A stretch of DNA of 64,000 nt, from positions 1 to 64,000 of the forward strand of contig JBFWWP010000014.1 of assembly GCA_050246115.1 (NCBI GenBank). Direction: 5' to 3'. Below are positions 17,962 to 26,677 of the stretch, one piece after another. Numbering within the stretch: position 1 is the stretch's first letter; every line of letters begins with the position of its first letter. A program made the translations under genes and the position numbers. The notes beneath the pieces are model-generated. The model did not search any database. It was not told the origin of the DNA and was given only the letters and a program-made list of their open reading frames with translations. The DNA is from JBFWWP01 sp050246115 (lineage in GTDB: Bacteria; Planctomycetota; UBA8108; UBA1146; JAJFFE01).

Positions 17962-18977
17962 TCCGAGTGGGAGTCGTCGGGGTCGGACACCTCGGCAAAG
18001 AGCATGCTCGGATCTATGCCGGTCTCGAAGGGGCGACCCTCGTGGGTGTCTTCGACGCCGACGGCGCCCGGGCGCGCGAGGTCGCCGACCGCCACTCCTG
18101 CAAAGCCTACACGACCCCCGAGGCTCTCCTCGACGAAGTCGATGCCGTGAGCATCGCAGTACCCACGCCGCTGCACCACAAAGTGGCGTTGCCGTTCGTC
18201 GCGGCGGGCAAGGCTCTGCTCGTCGAGAAACCACTCACTTCTACCTTGGAAGAGGCGGACGACCTCATTGCGCAGGCGGAGCGCAGTGGCTCGGTGCTGC
18301 AAGTCGGGCACATCGAACGCTTCAACCCGGTCGTCGTGGCGGCGACTCCGCTCGTGCGCGCGCCGCTGTTCATTGAGTGCGACCGAATCCACCCGTTCAG
18401 CCTTCGCTCGACGGATGTCAGTGTGGTCCTCGACCTCATGATTCACGACATCGACCTGGTGCTCCACTTCACCGATGATGAGATCGACGAACTCGACGCG
18501 CTCGGGACCAGCGTGCTTTCGCCCACCGAGGATTTGGCCACGGCCCGACTCGTGTTTCGCGGCGGCTGCACGGCGATGGTGAAGACGAGCCGCGTGGCCA
18601 TGAGTCGGTCGCGCAAGATTCGGATCTTCAGCGAACGTTCCTACATCAGCCTCGACCTGGTCAGCCGGAGTGGCACGCGGATCTACCTGAGCGACACCTA
18701 CGACCCCAGCAGTTTCGTGGACGCTCTCGGGCGCATCGCGGCGCCGGAGGGGGAGGCCGCGTTTCTGGCCCAGCACCTCCGGTCGGAAGCGCTGACGATT
18801 CCGGGACACGACGCTTTGTCGGCCGAGCTCTCCGCGTTCCTGGACGCGGCGCAGCGTCGGGTGGCGCCGCAAGTCACGGGGGCTCATGGGCGGCGGGCCA
18901 TGGCGGCAGCGAAGCGGATCGAAGAGCGGATGAAGTTCCACCGGAGCCGGCTCCGGGAGCGCCAGCGCCCTCGCTGA
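17958..18977 (+). CDS. Gfo/Idh/MocA-family oxidoreductase
   Basis: NAD(P)-dependent dehydrogenase-like protein of 339 aa. The Rossmann fold opens with IRVGVVGVGHLGKEHARIY; LLVEKPLTSTLEEAD carries the EKP motif with the usual catalytic lysine, and QVGHIERFNP and LMIHDIDLVL follow in the C-terminal domain. Genes of this family often follow lpxA and act on nucleotide sugars (GnnA in some organisms converts UDP-GlcNAc for lipid A), but the substrate cannot be read from sequence. It overlaps lpxA by 4 nt, which supports an envelope role. Confidence 0.88.
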   Translation: MIRVGVVGVGHLGKEHARIYAGLEGATLVGVFDADGARAREVADRHSCKAYTTPEALLDEVDAVSIAVPTPLHHKVALPFVAAGKALLVEKPLTSTLEEADDLIAQAERSGSVLQVGHIERFNPVVVAATPLVRAPLFIECDRIHPFSLRSTDVSVVLDLMIHDIDLVLHFTDDEIDELDALGTSVLSPTEDLATARLVFRGGCTAMVKTSRVAMSRSRKIRIFSERSYISLDLVSRSGTRIYLSDTYDPSSFVDALGRIAAPEGEAAFLAQHLRSEALTIPGHDALSAELSAFLDAAQRRVAPQVTGAHGRRAMAAAKRIEERMKFHRSRLRERQRPR

Positions 18978-19024
18978 GGAGCGGCGGTCCCAGCCCCCCG
19001 TCAGCCCCCGACAGCCCCCGGGGC

Positions 19025-19053
19025 TTGCGCCCGAAGCCCGACGGTGTTACGAT
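19025..19053 (+). promoter_or_regulatory. Candidate sigma70 promoter for rpsB
   Basis: TTGCGC (19025-19030) and TACGAT (19048-19053) with a 17-nt spacer, about 150 nt before rpsB. The long leader could carry ribosomal-protein feedback control. Inferred from pattern only. Confidence 0.4.
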
Positions 19054-19205
19054 CCCCCCCTTTCCTGCAGGTGCAGGGCTGCTTTCAAATGGCTTTAGCA
19101 GCGAGAATTAGGTTCGTTGCGCCCTTGCCCGCGATGTCTCGCGGGTCGGTGAAAGGGCGAACCAGGCGAACTTGGCTCGATCGAGAAAGGGTGATTTCTT
19201 TGGGT

Positions 19206-20069
19206 ATGGTCTCCGTCAAGGAACTCGTCGAAGCAGGCGTGCACTTCGGTCACCGCGCGAGTCGTTGGCATCCGCAGATGGCCAAGTACATCTATGCCAA
19301 ACACAACCAGATCCACATCATCGACCTGCGAGAGACGCTCAAGGGGATCATCCGCGGGAATCACTTCCTGCAACGGCTCGTCGAGGCAGGGCACGAGGTC
19401 GTGTTCGTCGGCACCAAGCCGCAGGCCCGGGATGTCGTCAAAGAACAGGCCCAACGCTGCGGCATGCACTTCGTCACGACACGGTGGCTGGGTGGAACGC
19501 TGACGAACTTCCAGACGATCCGGTCGCGGCTGCGCCGCCTGGAGGAACTCGAGGCCGTCGAGAGCGACGGCTCGGTCGAAGTTCGGAAGAAGAAAGAGAT
19601 CGCTGCGCTACGTCGCGAACGCCGCAAGATCAACCGGAACCTCGAGGGGATTCGGCGCATGAATCGGCTGCCCGGAGCGGTCGTGGTGGTGGACATTCGC
19701 CGGGATCAGAGCGCCGTGCGCGAGGCGCGCCTGTTGGGGATTCCGGTGGTCGGGGTGGTCGACACGGATTGCGACCCTCGGACCGTCGACGTCGTGATTC
19801 CCGCCAACGACGACGCCTACCGCTCCATCGAGTCGATCCTCCGCTGCCTCGCTGATTCGGTGATTACCGGGCGCGACAAGCTGCATGCCCGGCAAGAGGC
19901 CGAGGAGAAGAAGCGGCTCGAGGATCAAGCGGAAGAGCGCAAGCGGGCCGCCGAAGCCAAAGCGGCTGCAGCCACACCAGCGGCTGCGCCTGCCGAGCCG
20001 GTCGTGACGTCTTCTGGAGCCCCGCCGAGTCCTGCTGCGGGAGCGCCGGCGTCGACGCGGCCGACCTAG
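19206..20069 (+). CDS. rpsB: 30S ribosomal protein S2
   Basis: S2 of 287 aa. Core motifs: VSVKELVEAGVHFGHRASRW, IIDLRETL, FVGTKPQARDVV, RWLGGTLTNFQTI, and DTDCDPRTVDVVIPANDDA. After the core comes an extension of about 60 residues, first a charged helix (EEKKRLEDQAEERKRAAEAK) and then an Ala/Pro tail. ATG 19206 is used; a TTG two codons upstream lies closer to the GAAAGGGTG site and is an alternative. rpsB and tsf are neighbours as in most bacteria, though separated here by about 590 bp. Confidence 0.95.
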   Translation: MVSVKELVEAGVHFGHRASRWHPQMAKYIYAKHNQIHIIDLRETLKGIIRGNHFLQRLVEAGHEVVFVGTKPQARDVVKEQAQRCGMHFVTTRWLGGTLTNFQTIRSRLRRLEELEAVESDGSVEVRKKKEIAALRRERRKINRNLEGIRRMNRLPGAVVVVDIRRDQSAVREARLLGIPVVGVVDTDCDPRTVDVVIPANDDAYRSIESILRCLADSVITGRDKLHARQEAEEKKRLEDQAEERKRAAEAKAAAATPAAAPAEPVVTSSGAPPSPAAGAPASTRPT

Positions 20070-20661
20070 GAGGCTGTCGGAGTACCGCTTTCGACAAGCG
20101 AATTGGCGAGGAGGCGCCGGGTCGGACAAGCGCTGGCGTATCGGTCAGATCCGTCGAGCTGAGCATCGTTCGAGCTGGCGCCTTCGTCGGCGATTCCCGT
20201 TGGGGCGATTCCCGTTGGATTGGGTTTTCCGACCGCCTCCGAGGGGCTGGTTTCCCGACTCGCGAGCTGTGCCTCATGCATGGGCCCTTGGCGCCCAATG
20301 AGACCAGGGCCTTCCCGGGTCGGGTTGGTCTGGCCAGTCGGCGGCCCGTCTCGACGGGCGGTTGGCCGGCGCGGGCTGCGAGTTTCCCCGAGTTCCTATT
20401 CGCTCTCGACCCGGTTCCGGGCCGATCGAGCGCAATAATGTGTCAATGGACCCGCTGTTCGAACGGGCCTGCAGGTCGCTCGACGCAGCGCCACTCGGCG
20501 CGTTCTCCAACTCCCGCTCCCGGAGAGCTACCGGGTTGGGCGGGAGAACCAGAGCGGCGTGGGGTCGTCCCGAGTGCGAGGCGTCGGAGGTGCGAACTTC
20601 CGTGCGGCTCACCCATACAACCGCTCCGTCGCATGACGGTGCGATCAGCGAAGAGGAAGTC
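20070..20661. other. Long rpsB-tsf intergenic region
   Basis: About 590 bp with no supported gene. A 15-bp direct repeat, GGCGATTCCCGTTGG, occurs twice in tandem (20189-20218). The remainder is GC-rich with several short inverted segments but no clear terminator or promoter. rpsB and tsf are usually adjacent, so the length is unusual. Confidence 0.55.
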
Positions 20662-21258
20662 ATGGCTGAGATTTCGGCTGATTTGGTGAAGAAGCTCCGG
20701 GAGATGACCGGCGCTGGCTTCATGGAGTGCAAGCAAGCCCTGGTCGCGACCGGGGGCGACCTGGAGAAGGCCGCCGAGCTGAATCGCAAGAAGGGCGTGG
20801 AGGCCGCCGGAAAGAAGGCGAGCCGAGCCACCAAAGAGGGCTGGATCGGCCACTACATCCACGCCAACGGGAAGATCGCGGTGTTGGTCGAAGTGGGTTG
20901 CGAGACCGATTTCGTGGCGCGCAACGACCAGTTCCAGGAGTTCATCCGCGACCTCGCGATGCATGTCGCGGCGACGAATCCGAAGTCGCTGGCGCCGGAG
21001 GACCTGGATCCCGCGATCGTCGCCAAAGAGCGAGAACTCATCGCGGAGAGCGACGAGGTCAAGAACAAGCCAGTGCAGGTCCGCGACAAGATCATCGAGG
21101 GGAAGATGAAGCGCTTCTTCTCGGAGGTCTGCTTCCTGGAGCAGCCCTTCGTGAAGGACGACAAAGTGACGATTCGCGAGTTGCTGAGTTCGAAGATCGC
21201 CAAGATCGGCGAGAACATGTCGATTCGGCGCTTCGTTCGATTCGAACTCGGATCCTGA
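20662..21258 (+). CDS. tsf: Elongation factor Ts
   Basis: Nucleotide exchange factor for EF-Tu. The N-terminal UBA-like domain LVKKLREMTGAGFMECKQAL is canonical, and the core contains HANGKIAVLVEVGCETDFVA. At 198 aa it is the short form (about 200 aa, versus about 280 in E. coli), lacking part of the C-terminal region. It ends MSIRRFVRFELG. AAGAGGAAG precedes the ATG. The frame stays open far upstream with no EF-Ts-like residues. Confidence 0.95.
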   Translation: MAEISADLVKKLREMTGAGFMECKQALVATGGDLEKAAELNRKKGVEAAGKKASRATKEGWIGHYIHANGKIAVLVEVGCETDFVARNDQFQEFIRDLAMHVAATNPKSLAPEDLDPAIVAKERELIAESDEVKNKPVQVRDKIIEGKMKRFFSEVCFLEQPFVKDDKVTIRELLSSKIAKIGENMSIRRFVRFELGS

Positions 21259-21341
21259 CCGCGGGGCCGGCGTTGAACGCCGCAACGGTCGCCGGTTCAG
21301 AAGCGGTGCTGGCAAAGACAGCGGAAAGCTCGGGGGGCTGA

Positions 21342-22070
21342 GTGGCGCGTCGGATTCTTCTGAAGGTGAGCGGTGAGTCGCTCGCGCTGCCGGGTGAGGG
21401 CGGCCTGGACCCTGGCATCCTGGGGCGTCTCGCCAACGAGCTGACCCTGGCGGCGACGGCCGGACTCCAAGTCGCGGTCGTCGTTGGCGGCGGCAACTTC
21501 CTACGCGGGCAGCAGCTCGCCCACTCCGGAATCGAACGCAGCCGCGCCGACTTCATGGGCATGTTGGCGACGATCATGAATGGCATCGCCCTGCAGTCGG
21601 CGATCGAGTCCCAGGGCGGACGGGCGGAGGTCTTGTCCGCCATCGCCCTCGGTCCGCGAGTGCCCGAGTTCGAGGTGCGGCGCTGTGTGGCCAGCTTGGA
21701 GCGCGGTGAGATCTCGGTCCTCGTCGGTGGCACCGGACATCCCTACTTCACGACGGACACGTGCGCCGCGTTGCGAGCGGTTGAAATTGGGGCCGACCTG
21801 CTGGTCAAGGGCACCAAGGTCGACGGCGTCTACACCGGCGACCCGAAGCGTGATCCTGAGGCGCGATTGTTCAAAGCCCTGAGCTTTCAGGACGTGCTCG
21901 AGAAGCGCTTGGGGGTCATGGATTCGACCGCCATCGCCTTGTGCCAGGAACACGGTCTTCCTATCCTCGTCTTCAATCTCCTCGAGGACGGCAACCTGCG
22001 GAAGGTGCTGCGGGGCGAAGACCTTGGGACCCTGGTCGGCGGGGAGAGCCGGCCGCGAGCGGAGGAGTGA
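21342..22070 (+). CDS. pyrH: UMP kinase
   Basis: Phosphorylates UMP to UDP. Amino-acid-kinase fold of 242 aa, opening RRILLKVSGESLA and GLQVAVVVGGGNFLRG, with the UMP-site region FMGMLATIMNGIALQ, FFTTDT-like PYFTTDTCAALRA, and KGTKVDGVYTGDP. GTG start at 21342, after GGGGGG-rich sequence. frr begins one base after the stop, the conserved tsf-pyrH-frr order. Confidence 0.95.
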   Translation: MARRILLKVSGESLALPGEGGLDPGILGRLANELTLAATAGLQVAVVVGGGNFLRGQQLAHSGIERSRADFMGMLATIMNGIALQSAIESQGGRAEVLSAIALGPRVPEFEVRRCVASLERGEISVLVGGTGHPYFTTDTCAALRAVEIGADLLVKGTKVDGVYTGDPKRDPEARLFKALSFQDVLEKRLGVMDSTAIALCQEHGLPILVFNLLEDGNLRKVLRGEDLGTLVGGESRPRAEE

Positions 22071-22071
22071 G

Positions 22072-22632
22072 ATGGCGTTCGACAAGATCGTCAGCGAGGC
22101 CGAGGAGCGGATGGAGAAGGCCCGTGAAGTGTTTCACAACGAGCTTCGTTCCATGCGCACAGGGCGCGCCCACCCGGGCTTGGTCGAGGGCGTCCGCGTG
22201 GACTACTACGGAAACTCCACGCCGCTCAAGCAGATCGCGACGATTTCGGCGCCAGAACCAGACTTGATCCTGGTGAAGCCGTTTGACCCCGCGTCACTCA
22301 AGGACCTCGAGAAGGGGATTCTGAAGTCCGACGTCGGACTCACGCCCAGCAATGACGGCAAGGTGCTCCGTCTCAAAGTCCCGCCGCTGTCCGAGGAGCG
22401 CCGCAAGCAGCTCGTCGGGCGGGCCAAGGAAGTTGCGGAGGAGGCCCGCGTGTCGGTGCGGAACATCCGCCGTGACGCCAACAAAGCGGCGGATCAACTG
22501 CAGAAGGACGGCGCCCTGACCGAGGACGAGCAGACCCGGGCCAAGGACGCCATCCAGGAGCTCACGAAGCGGGTGGAGAAGATGGTGGACGATGAACTCA
22601 AGAGGAAGACCGAGGAACTTCTCGAGGTTTGA
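22072..22632 (+). CDS. frr: Ribosome recycling factor
   Basis: Splits post-termination ribosomes with EF-G. 186 aa, standard length. SMRTGRAHPGLVEGV, VDYYGNSTPLKQIATIS and the C-terminal helix (VSVRNIRRDANKAADQL) are diagnostic. ATG 22072 follows GGAGGAG within the end of pyrH. Confidence 0.95.
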   Translation: MAFDKIVSEAEERMEKAREVFHNELRSMRTGRAHPGLVEGVRVDYYGNSTPLKQIATISAPEPDLILVKPFDPASLKDLEKGILKSDVGLTPSNDGKVLRLKVPPLSEERRKQLVGRAKEVAEEARVSVRNIRRDANKAADQLQKDGALTEDEQTRAKDAIQELTKRVEKMVDDELKRKTEELLEV

Positions 22633-22647
22633 GCGAAAACGTCTGCA

Positions 22648-22675
22648 TTGACACCCTCCGCGGATTTCTTATAAT
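22648..22675 (+). promoter_or_regulatory. Consensus sigma70 promoter of the tRNA-Lys/Glu unit
   Basis: A perfect TTGACA (22648-22653) and a perfect TATAAT (22670-22675) are separated by 16 nt and lie 16 nt before the tRNA-Lys 5' end. This is the strongest promoter-like sequence in the window. Confidence 0.85.
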
Positions 22676-22691
22676 CTGCCCTCCCTTTGCA

Positions 22692-22767
22692 GGGGGCATA
22701 GCTCAGTCGGTAGAGCACCGCCCTTTTAAGGCGATGGTCGAAGGTTCGAATCCTTCTGCCCTCACCA
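22692..22767 (+). tRNA. tRNA-Lys (anticodon TTT)
   Basis: Acceptor GGGGGCA/TGCCCTC (one G-U), D arm GCTCAGTCGGTAGAGC, anticodon loop CTTTTAA, T arm GAAGG-TTCGAAT-CCTTC, discriminator A and encoded CCA. The first pair of the anticodon stem appears as a C-A mismatch (CCGCC against GGCGA). Confidence 0.95.
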
Positions 22768-22776
22768 GTGATCCAT

Positions 22777-22851
22777 GGCCCCATCGTCTAGGCAGGTCTA
22801 GGACACCGGGTTTTCATCCCGATAACAGGGGTTCAAATCCCCTTGGGGTCA
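22777..22851 (+). tRNA. tRNA-Glu (anticodon TTC)
   Basis: Acceptor GGCCCCA/TGGGGTC, anticodon arm CCGGG-TTTTCAT-CCCGA with TTC, T arm AGGGG-TTCAAAT-CCCCT. CCA is not encoded (ATT follows), so it must be added after transcription, unlike the Gln and Lys tRNAs here. Nine nt separate it from tRNA-Lys. Confidence 0.95.
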
Positions 22852-22861
22852 TTTCAAAATG

Positions 22862-22899
22862 GGGGCCGCGCGACTCGTGAGCGCGGCCCCGTTTTTTTT
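22862..22899 (+). terminator. Intrinsic terminator after tRNA-Glu
   Basis: GGGGCCGCGC and GCGCGGCCCC form a perfect 10-bp stem with a 9-nt loop, followed by G and eight T. It ends the two-tRNA transcript. Confidence 0.92.
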
Positions 22900-23081
22900 G
22901 GCTGCCGCCCACCCGCGGTCGCCCCGGCCCTCGAGGCGGGCCGCCGAGGTCCATTTTTGCCACGATGCCCCCGCTTTCTGCTCGGTTTCTTGATAGGATT
23001 CGATCCGAAGGAATCAGCGTCAGGCGTCGCTGCCTCGGGCAACCAGCAACCCGTTTTTCTAGCGAATGTAGGAACAAGCAC

Positions 23082-24245
23082 ATGGCCTTCGACGGAGTCG
23101 ACTTCTTTGCGTTGGACGAAATGCTCTCCGAGGAGGAACTCCTGATCCGCCAAACGGTTCGGGATTTCGTCGAAGAGCGGGTGCTCCCGGTGATCGATCA
23201 TCACTTTCGGGAGGGTACGTTCCCGCGGGAACTCATCCCAGGGCTGGCCGAACTCGGCGTGTTGGGAGCCAACATCGACGGCTACGGCTGCGCGGGCCTG
23301 AACAACGTCGCCTACGGGCTCATCATGCAGGAACTCGAGCGCGGCGACAGCGGCCTGAGGTCGTTCGTGTCCGTCCAGGGGGGCTTGGTGATGTACCCGA
23401 TCTACGCCTATGGGTCGGAGTCCCAGCGCGAGAAGTACCTGCCGGGCCTGGCTTCCGGAAAGCTGATCGGGTGTTTCGGGTTGACCGAGCCCGACTTCGG
23501 ATCGAATCCGGGCGGCATGATCACGACCGCGACCAAGACGGCGAACGGCTACGTCCTCAACGGCAACAAGATGTGGATCACCAACGGGTGTATTGCCGAT
23601 GTGGCCGTGGTTTGGGCGAAGCTCGATGGAGTGGTTCGCGGCTTCATCGTGGAGAAGGGGACGCCCGGTTTCTCGACGACGCTGCAGAGCGGCAAGTTCT
23701 CCTTGCGGGCCTCGGTCACGTCCGAGCTCCACTTCGCGGACTGCGAAGTACCCGAGGAGAGCCTGCTCCCGAACGTGGCGGGTCTCAAGGGCCCGCTGGG
23801 GTGCCTGACTCAGGCCCGCTACGGTATTGCTTGGGGAGCTCTGGGCGCGGCGATGGCGGTGTTCGACTGCGCGAAGAACTACTCCCTGAGCCGAATCCAG
23901 TTCGACAAGCCGATCGCTTCGTTCCAGCTAGTGCAGGCGAAGCTCGCGGAAATGCTGAGCGAGATCACCAAGGGGCAACTGTTGGTTCTGCGCCTCGGCC
24001 GACTCAAGGACCAGGGCACCATGACCCCGGTCCAGGTGTCTCTCGCCAAACGCAACAACGTCCACCAAGCGCTCGTCATGTCTCGGGCTGCGAGGGACAT
24101 GCTGGGCGCCAACGGCGTCACGGACGAGTACCCCGTGGGCCGACACATGTTGAACTTGGAGTCGGTCTACACCTATGAAGGCACCCACGATATCCACACG
24201 CTGATTCTCGGGCATGCGATCACGGGGATCCCGGCCTACTTCTAA
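23082..24245 (+). CDS. Acyl-CoA dehydrogenase, glutaryl-CoA dehydrogenase-like
   Basis: FAD enzyme of 387 aa. RGDSGLRSFVSVQGGLVMYP and IYAYGSESQREKYLP closely match glutaryl-CoA dehydrogenase, including the Arg and Ser that in that enzyme hold the substrate's second carboxylate. CFGLTEPDFGSNP is the FAD/substrate region, and the C-terminal YEGTHDIHTLILG holds the catalytic glutamate. The likely reaction is oxidative decarboxylation of glutaryl-CoA to crotonyl-CoA in lysine or aromatic degradation. ATG 23082 is chosen for the AGGA site and family start; upstream in-frame residues are not family-like. No other degradation gene is adjacent, so other acyl-CoA substrates are possible. Confidence 0.85.
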   Translation: MAFDGVDFFALDEMLSEEELLIRQTVRDFVEERVLPVIDHHFREGTFPRELIPGLAELGVLGANIDGYGCAGLNNVAYGLIMQELERGDSGLRSFVSVQGGLVMYPIYAYGSESQREKYLPGLASGKLIGCFGLTEPDFGSNPGGMITTATKTANGYVLNGNKMWITNGCIADVAVVWAKLDGVVRGFIVEKGTPGFSTTLQSGKFSLRASVTSELHFADCEVPEESLLPNVAGLKGPLGCLTQARYGIAWGALGAAMAVFDCAKNYSLSRIQFDKPIASFQLVQAKLAEMLSEITKGQLLVLRLGRLKDQGTMTPVQVSLAKRNNVHQALVMSRAARDMLGANGVTDEYPVGRHMLNLESVYTYEGTHDIHTLILGHAITGIPAYF

Positions 24246-24426
24246 CGGAGGTAGGAACACCGCGAGCCCCGTAGAAGAGTCCCTCGTCCCAGCGACGCCA
24301 CGGTTGTGTCCGAGATCACTGTGGCGTTCGGTTGCGTGTCGCTTGGGCAACGTCAACGACCCGAATCCTCGGGTGGGGTCGACGAGTCCGTGGGATCGCC
24401 GCCTCTAGGAAAGGTCCTGCCGGGTC

Positions 24427-26289
24427 ATGGAGTTGTTTCTCCAGGTCGAGTCCTTTGGCCAACGCTTCCCACCCGTGCGTTTGCAGTGCGGGGTGAGCTT
24501 GGTCGTGGGCCGGCACCCCGATTGTGACCTCGTCCTGCCCGACCCACATACTTCGCGACGGCAACTGACCATCGAACTCGACGAGGGCGGATGCTGTCGC
24601 GTGCGCGACCTCGGATCGAAGAATCCGATGAAGGTGAACGAGCAGGTCGTAGGCGATGTGATCCTGAACCCCGGGGATCTGATCGAGATCGGGCAGACCA
24701 AGATCCAGCTCCGCCAAGGCAGCGTCGAGGGAGGCGGAACTTCGGCGGTGTCCGTGGTGGCCGGGCTTGCCACCCGCACTCTCGAGCGGCGCGTGACCCT
24801 CCAGGCCGACGGCCAGATCAACGTGTTTTCCGGCGGAGAGGACGGGGATCGCGGTCGTCGCAAGCTCGACTCGTTCTACCGGTTGGCCGAGACGCTGGCT
24901 GAGGCTCCCGATCCCGACACCTTCTTCGACCGCGTGTTGGACATTCTGTTTCTTGCGTTGCCAGCTCAAAGAGGCTTCGTTGGCCTGGGCAGTCCGGAGC
25001 ACGGGACCTTCCAAGCCGTCAAAGTCCGCAGCGACCGCAGCCACGAGTCTTCGACGATCGAGATGAGTCAGACGATCCTGGACGAGATCCAGTTGGAGCG
25101 TAAAGCGCTACTCGTTCAGGATGCACCGGGCGAACTCGCCTACAGCGGCGCCCAGTCGATCATTCGCCTCGGCATCCGCTCCTTCATGTGCGCGCCGATG
25201 TTCGTGGGGAATGACTACGTGGGTTTGCTGTATCTGGACCAGGTGGCGACCAACGCCCAGTTCGGCGAGGAGGACCTCGCATTCCTCCAGGGGGTTGCTC
25301 GGCTCTCGGGGCTCGCGATCGACAATCTACGCTTCCGGGAGCGACTACGAACCGAGAACGAGTCGCTGCGCGCGATCCTCGGACGCCGGAACCAGCTGAT
25401 TGCGAAGTCGCCGAAGATGCTGGAAGTGTTGCGTCGGATTCAGCGGCTCGGCGAGCGAGATTCGTCGATCTTGATCACGGGTGAGACGGGAACCGGCAAG
25501 GAACTCGCCGCGCGCGCGATCCATGACAGCTCATCTCGGCGCGAGGGACCGTTCGTCGCCTTCAACTGCTCATTGCTCAACCCGTCGATGATCGAGAGCG
25601 AGCTCTTCGGTCACGTGAAAGGGGCGTTCACCGACGCCTCGCGAGACCACAAGGGGAAGTTCGAACTCGCGACCGGTGGCACCTTGTTCCTGGACGAGAT
25701 CGGCGACATGCCTCTCGAGACCCAGGTGAAAATCCTGCGCGCGATCCAAGAGAAGCGCGTCGAACCGGTCGGTGGGGAACGCTCGATCAACGTCGACATC
25801 CGACTGATCTCGGCGACGCACCGCGACCTCACGGAGATGCGTCAGCAGAAGCTGTTCCGCGACGACCTGTTCTACCGGATTGCGGTCCTCACCCTCGACC
25901 TCCCGCCGTTGCGGGATCGCGGCGAGGATGTCCTGGCGATTGCTGGAGCCTTGCTTCCCGAAGGCATGGAGATCGAGCCCGCCGCGCAGAAGGCACTGCA
26001 GGCGTACGAGTGGCCCGGCAACGTGCGCGAGTTGCAGAACGTCATGGAGCAGGCCTCGTTCAACTGTTCGGGGCGTCGGATTCGGCTGCAGGACCTCCCC
26101 GAGGAAGTGGCTCGCGAAGGGCGCAAAGCGCGCCTGGAAGTACCCCTCGCAACCATCTCCGAAGTCGAGGCGAAGCACATTCGAAAAGTGCTGAAGGCCT
26201 GCGACGGCAACAAGAAGCGTTCCGCCGAACTCCTCGGAATCTCCCGCGAAACGCTGTACCAGAAGCTCAAGCTCTACCAGATCAGCTAG
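24427..26289 (+). CDS. FHA-GAF-AAA+-Fis sigma54-type transcription regulator
   Basis: Modular regulator of 620 aa. Residues about 15-95 form an FHA phosphothreonine-binding domain (VVGRHPDCDLVLPDPHTSRR). About 150-310 is a GAF sensor. About 330-545 is the AAA+ domain: Walker A GETGTGKE (352-359), ESELFGHVKGAFTDA, Walker B GGTLFLDEIGDMP, and YEWPGNVRELQN. The end is a Fis-type helix-turn-helix (KKRSAELLGISRETLYQKL). The sigma54-contacting GAFTGA loop reads GAFTDA (399-404). The FHA domain implies control by a Ser/Thr kinase. No target operon is evident; an exported repeat protein follows. Confidence 0.9.
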   Translation: MELFLQVESFGQRFPPVRLQCGVSLVVGRHPDCDLVLPDPHTSRRQLTIELDEGGCCRVRDLGSKNPMKVNEQVVGDVILNPGDLIEIGQTKIQLRQGSVEGGGTSAVSVVAGLATRTLERRVTLQADGQINVFSGGEDGDRGRRKLDSFYRLAETLAEAPDPDTFFDRVLDILFLALPAQRGFVGLGSPEHGTFQAVKVRSDRSHESSTIEMSQTILDEIQLERKALLVQDAPGELAYSGAQSIIRLGIRSFMCAPMFVGNDYVGLLYLDQVATNAQFGEEDLAFLQGVARLSGLAIDNLRFRERLRTENESLRAILGRRNQLIAKSPKMLEVLRRIQRLGERDSSILITGETGTGKELAARAIHDSSSRREGPFVAFNCSLLNPSMIESELFGHVKGAFTDASRDHKGKFELATGGTLFLDEIGDMPLETQVKILRAIQEKRVEPVGGERSINVDIRLISATHRDLTEMRQQKLFRDDLFYRIAVLTLDLPPLRDRGEDVLAIAGALLPEGMEIEPAAQKALQAYEWPGNVRELQNVMEQASFNCSGRRIRLQDLPEEVAREGRKARLEVPLATISEVEAKHIRKVLKACDGNKKRSAELLGISRETLYQKLKLYQIS

Positions 26290-26677
26290 CGCCGCGGCCG
26301 ACGAAGTTGGCCGTGATGGTCAAGGCACCTTGGAACGAACCTGCTCGGTGAGATACGTTCGGGTCCGAAGGCGTATTGGTGGTTGGGTGAGGAATCTGGA
26401 GCCGTTCTCTGCGACCGGAGATCCGCAAGCGGCACGACGGTCTGGGGCTGGCAACGGTCCCGCGCGAAGACGAACGGACGGCAGAGTCGTCGCCGCGTGT
26501 TGGTAGCGCGGAGTGTTCCCGGCAGGACCGATCGAGAACTCGTTCGACGGAGTGCCTCCACCAGCGAGTGGGAGCTGCAATCGAGCCCTGCCGCGGCTGC
26601 CGGGCCGGGCTGCAGTCAGGGAAGCGAGCCGCCGGACCCGATCCGCTCGCGATCCGGAGGAGGAACCCTTGGAGGTC
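26290..26677. other. Spacer before the large repeat protein
   Basis: About 390 bp. The downstream frame is open through part of it without protein-like composition. No sigma54 (GG/GC) promoter could be placed with confidence. Ends with GGAGGAGG and GGAGG ribosome-site sequences. Confidence 0.45.
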
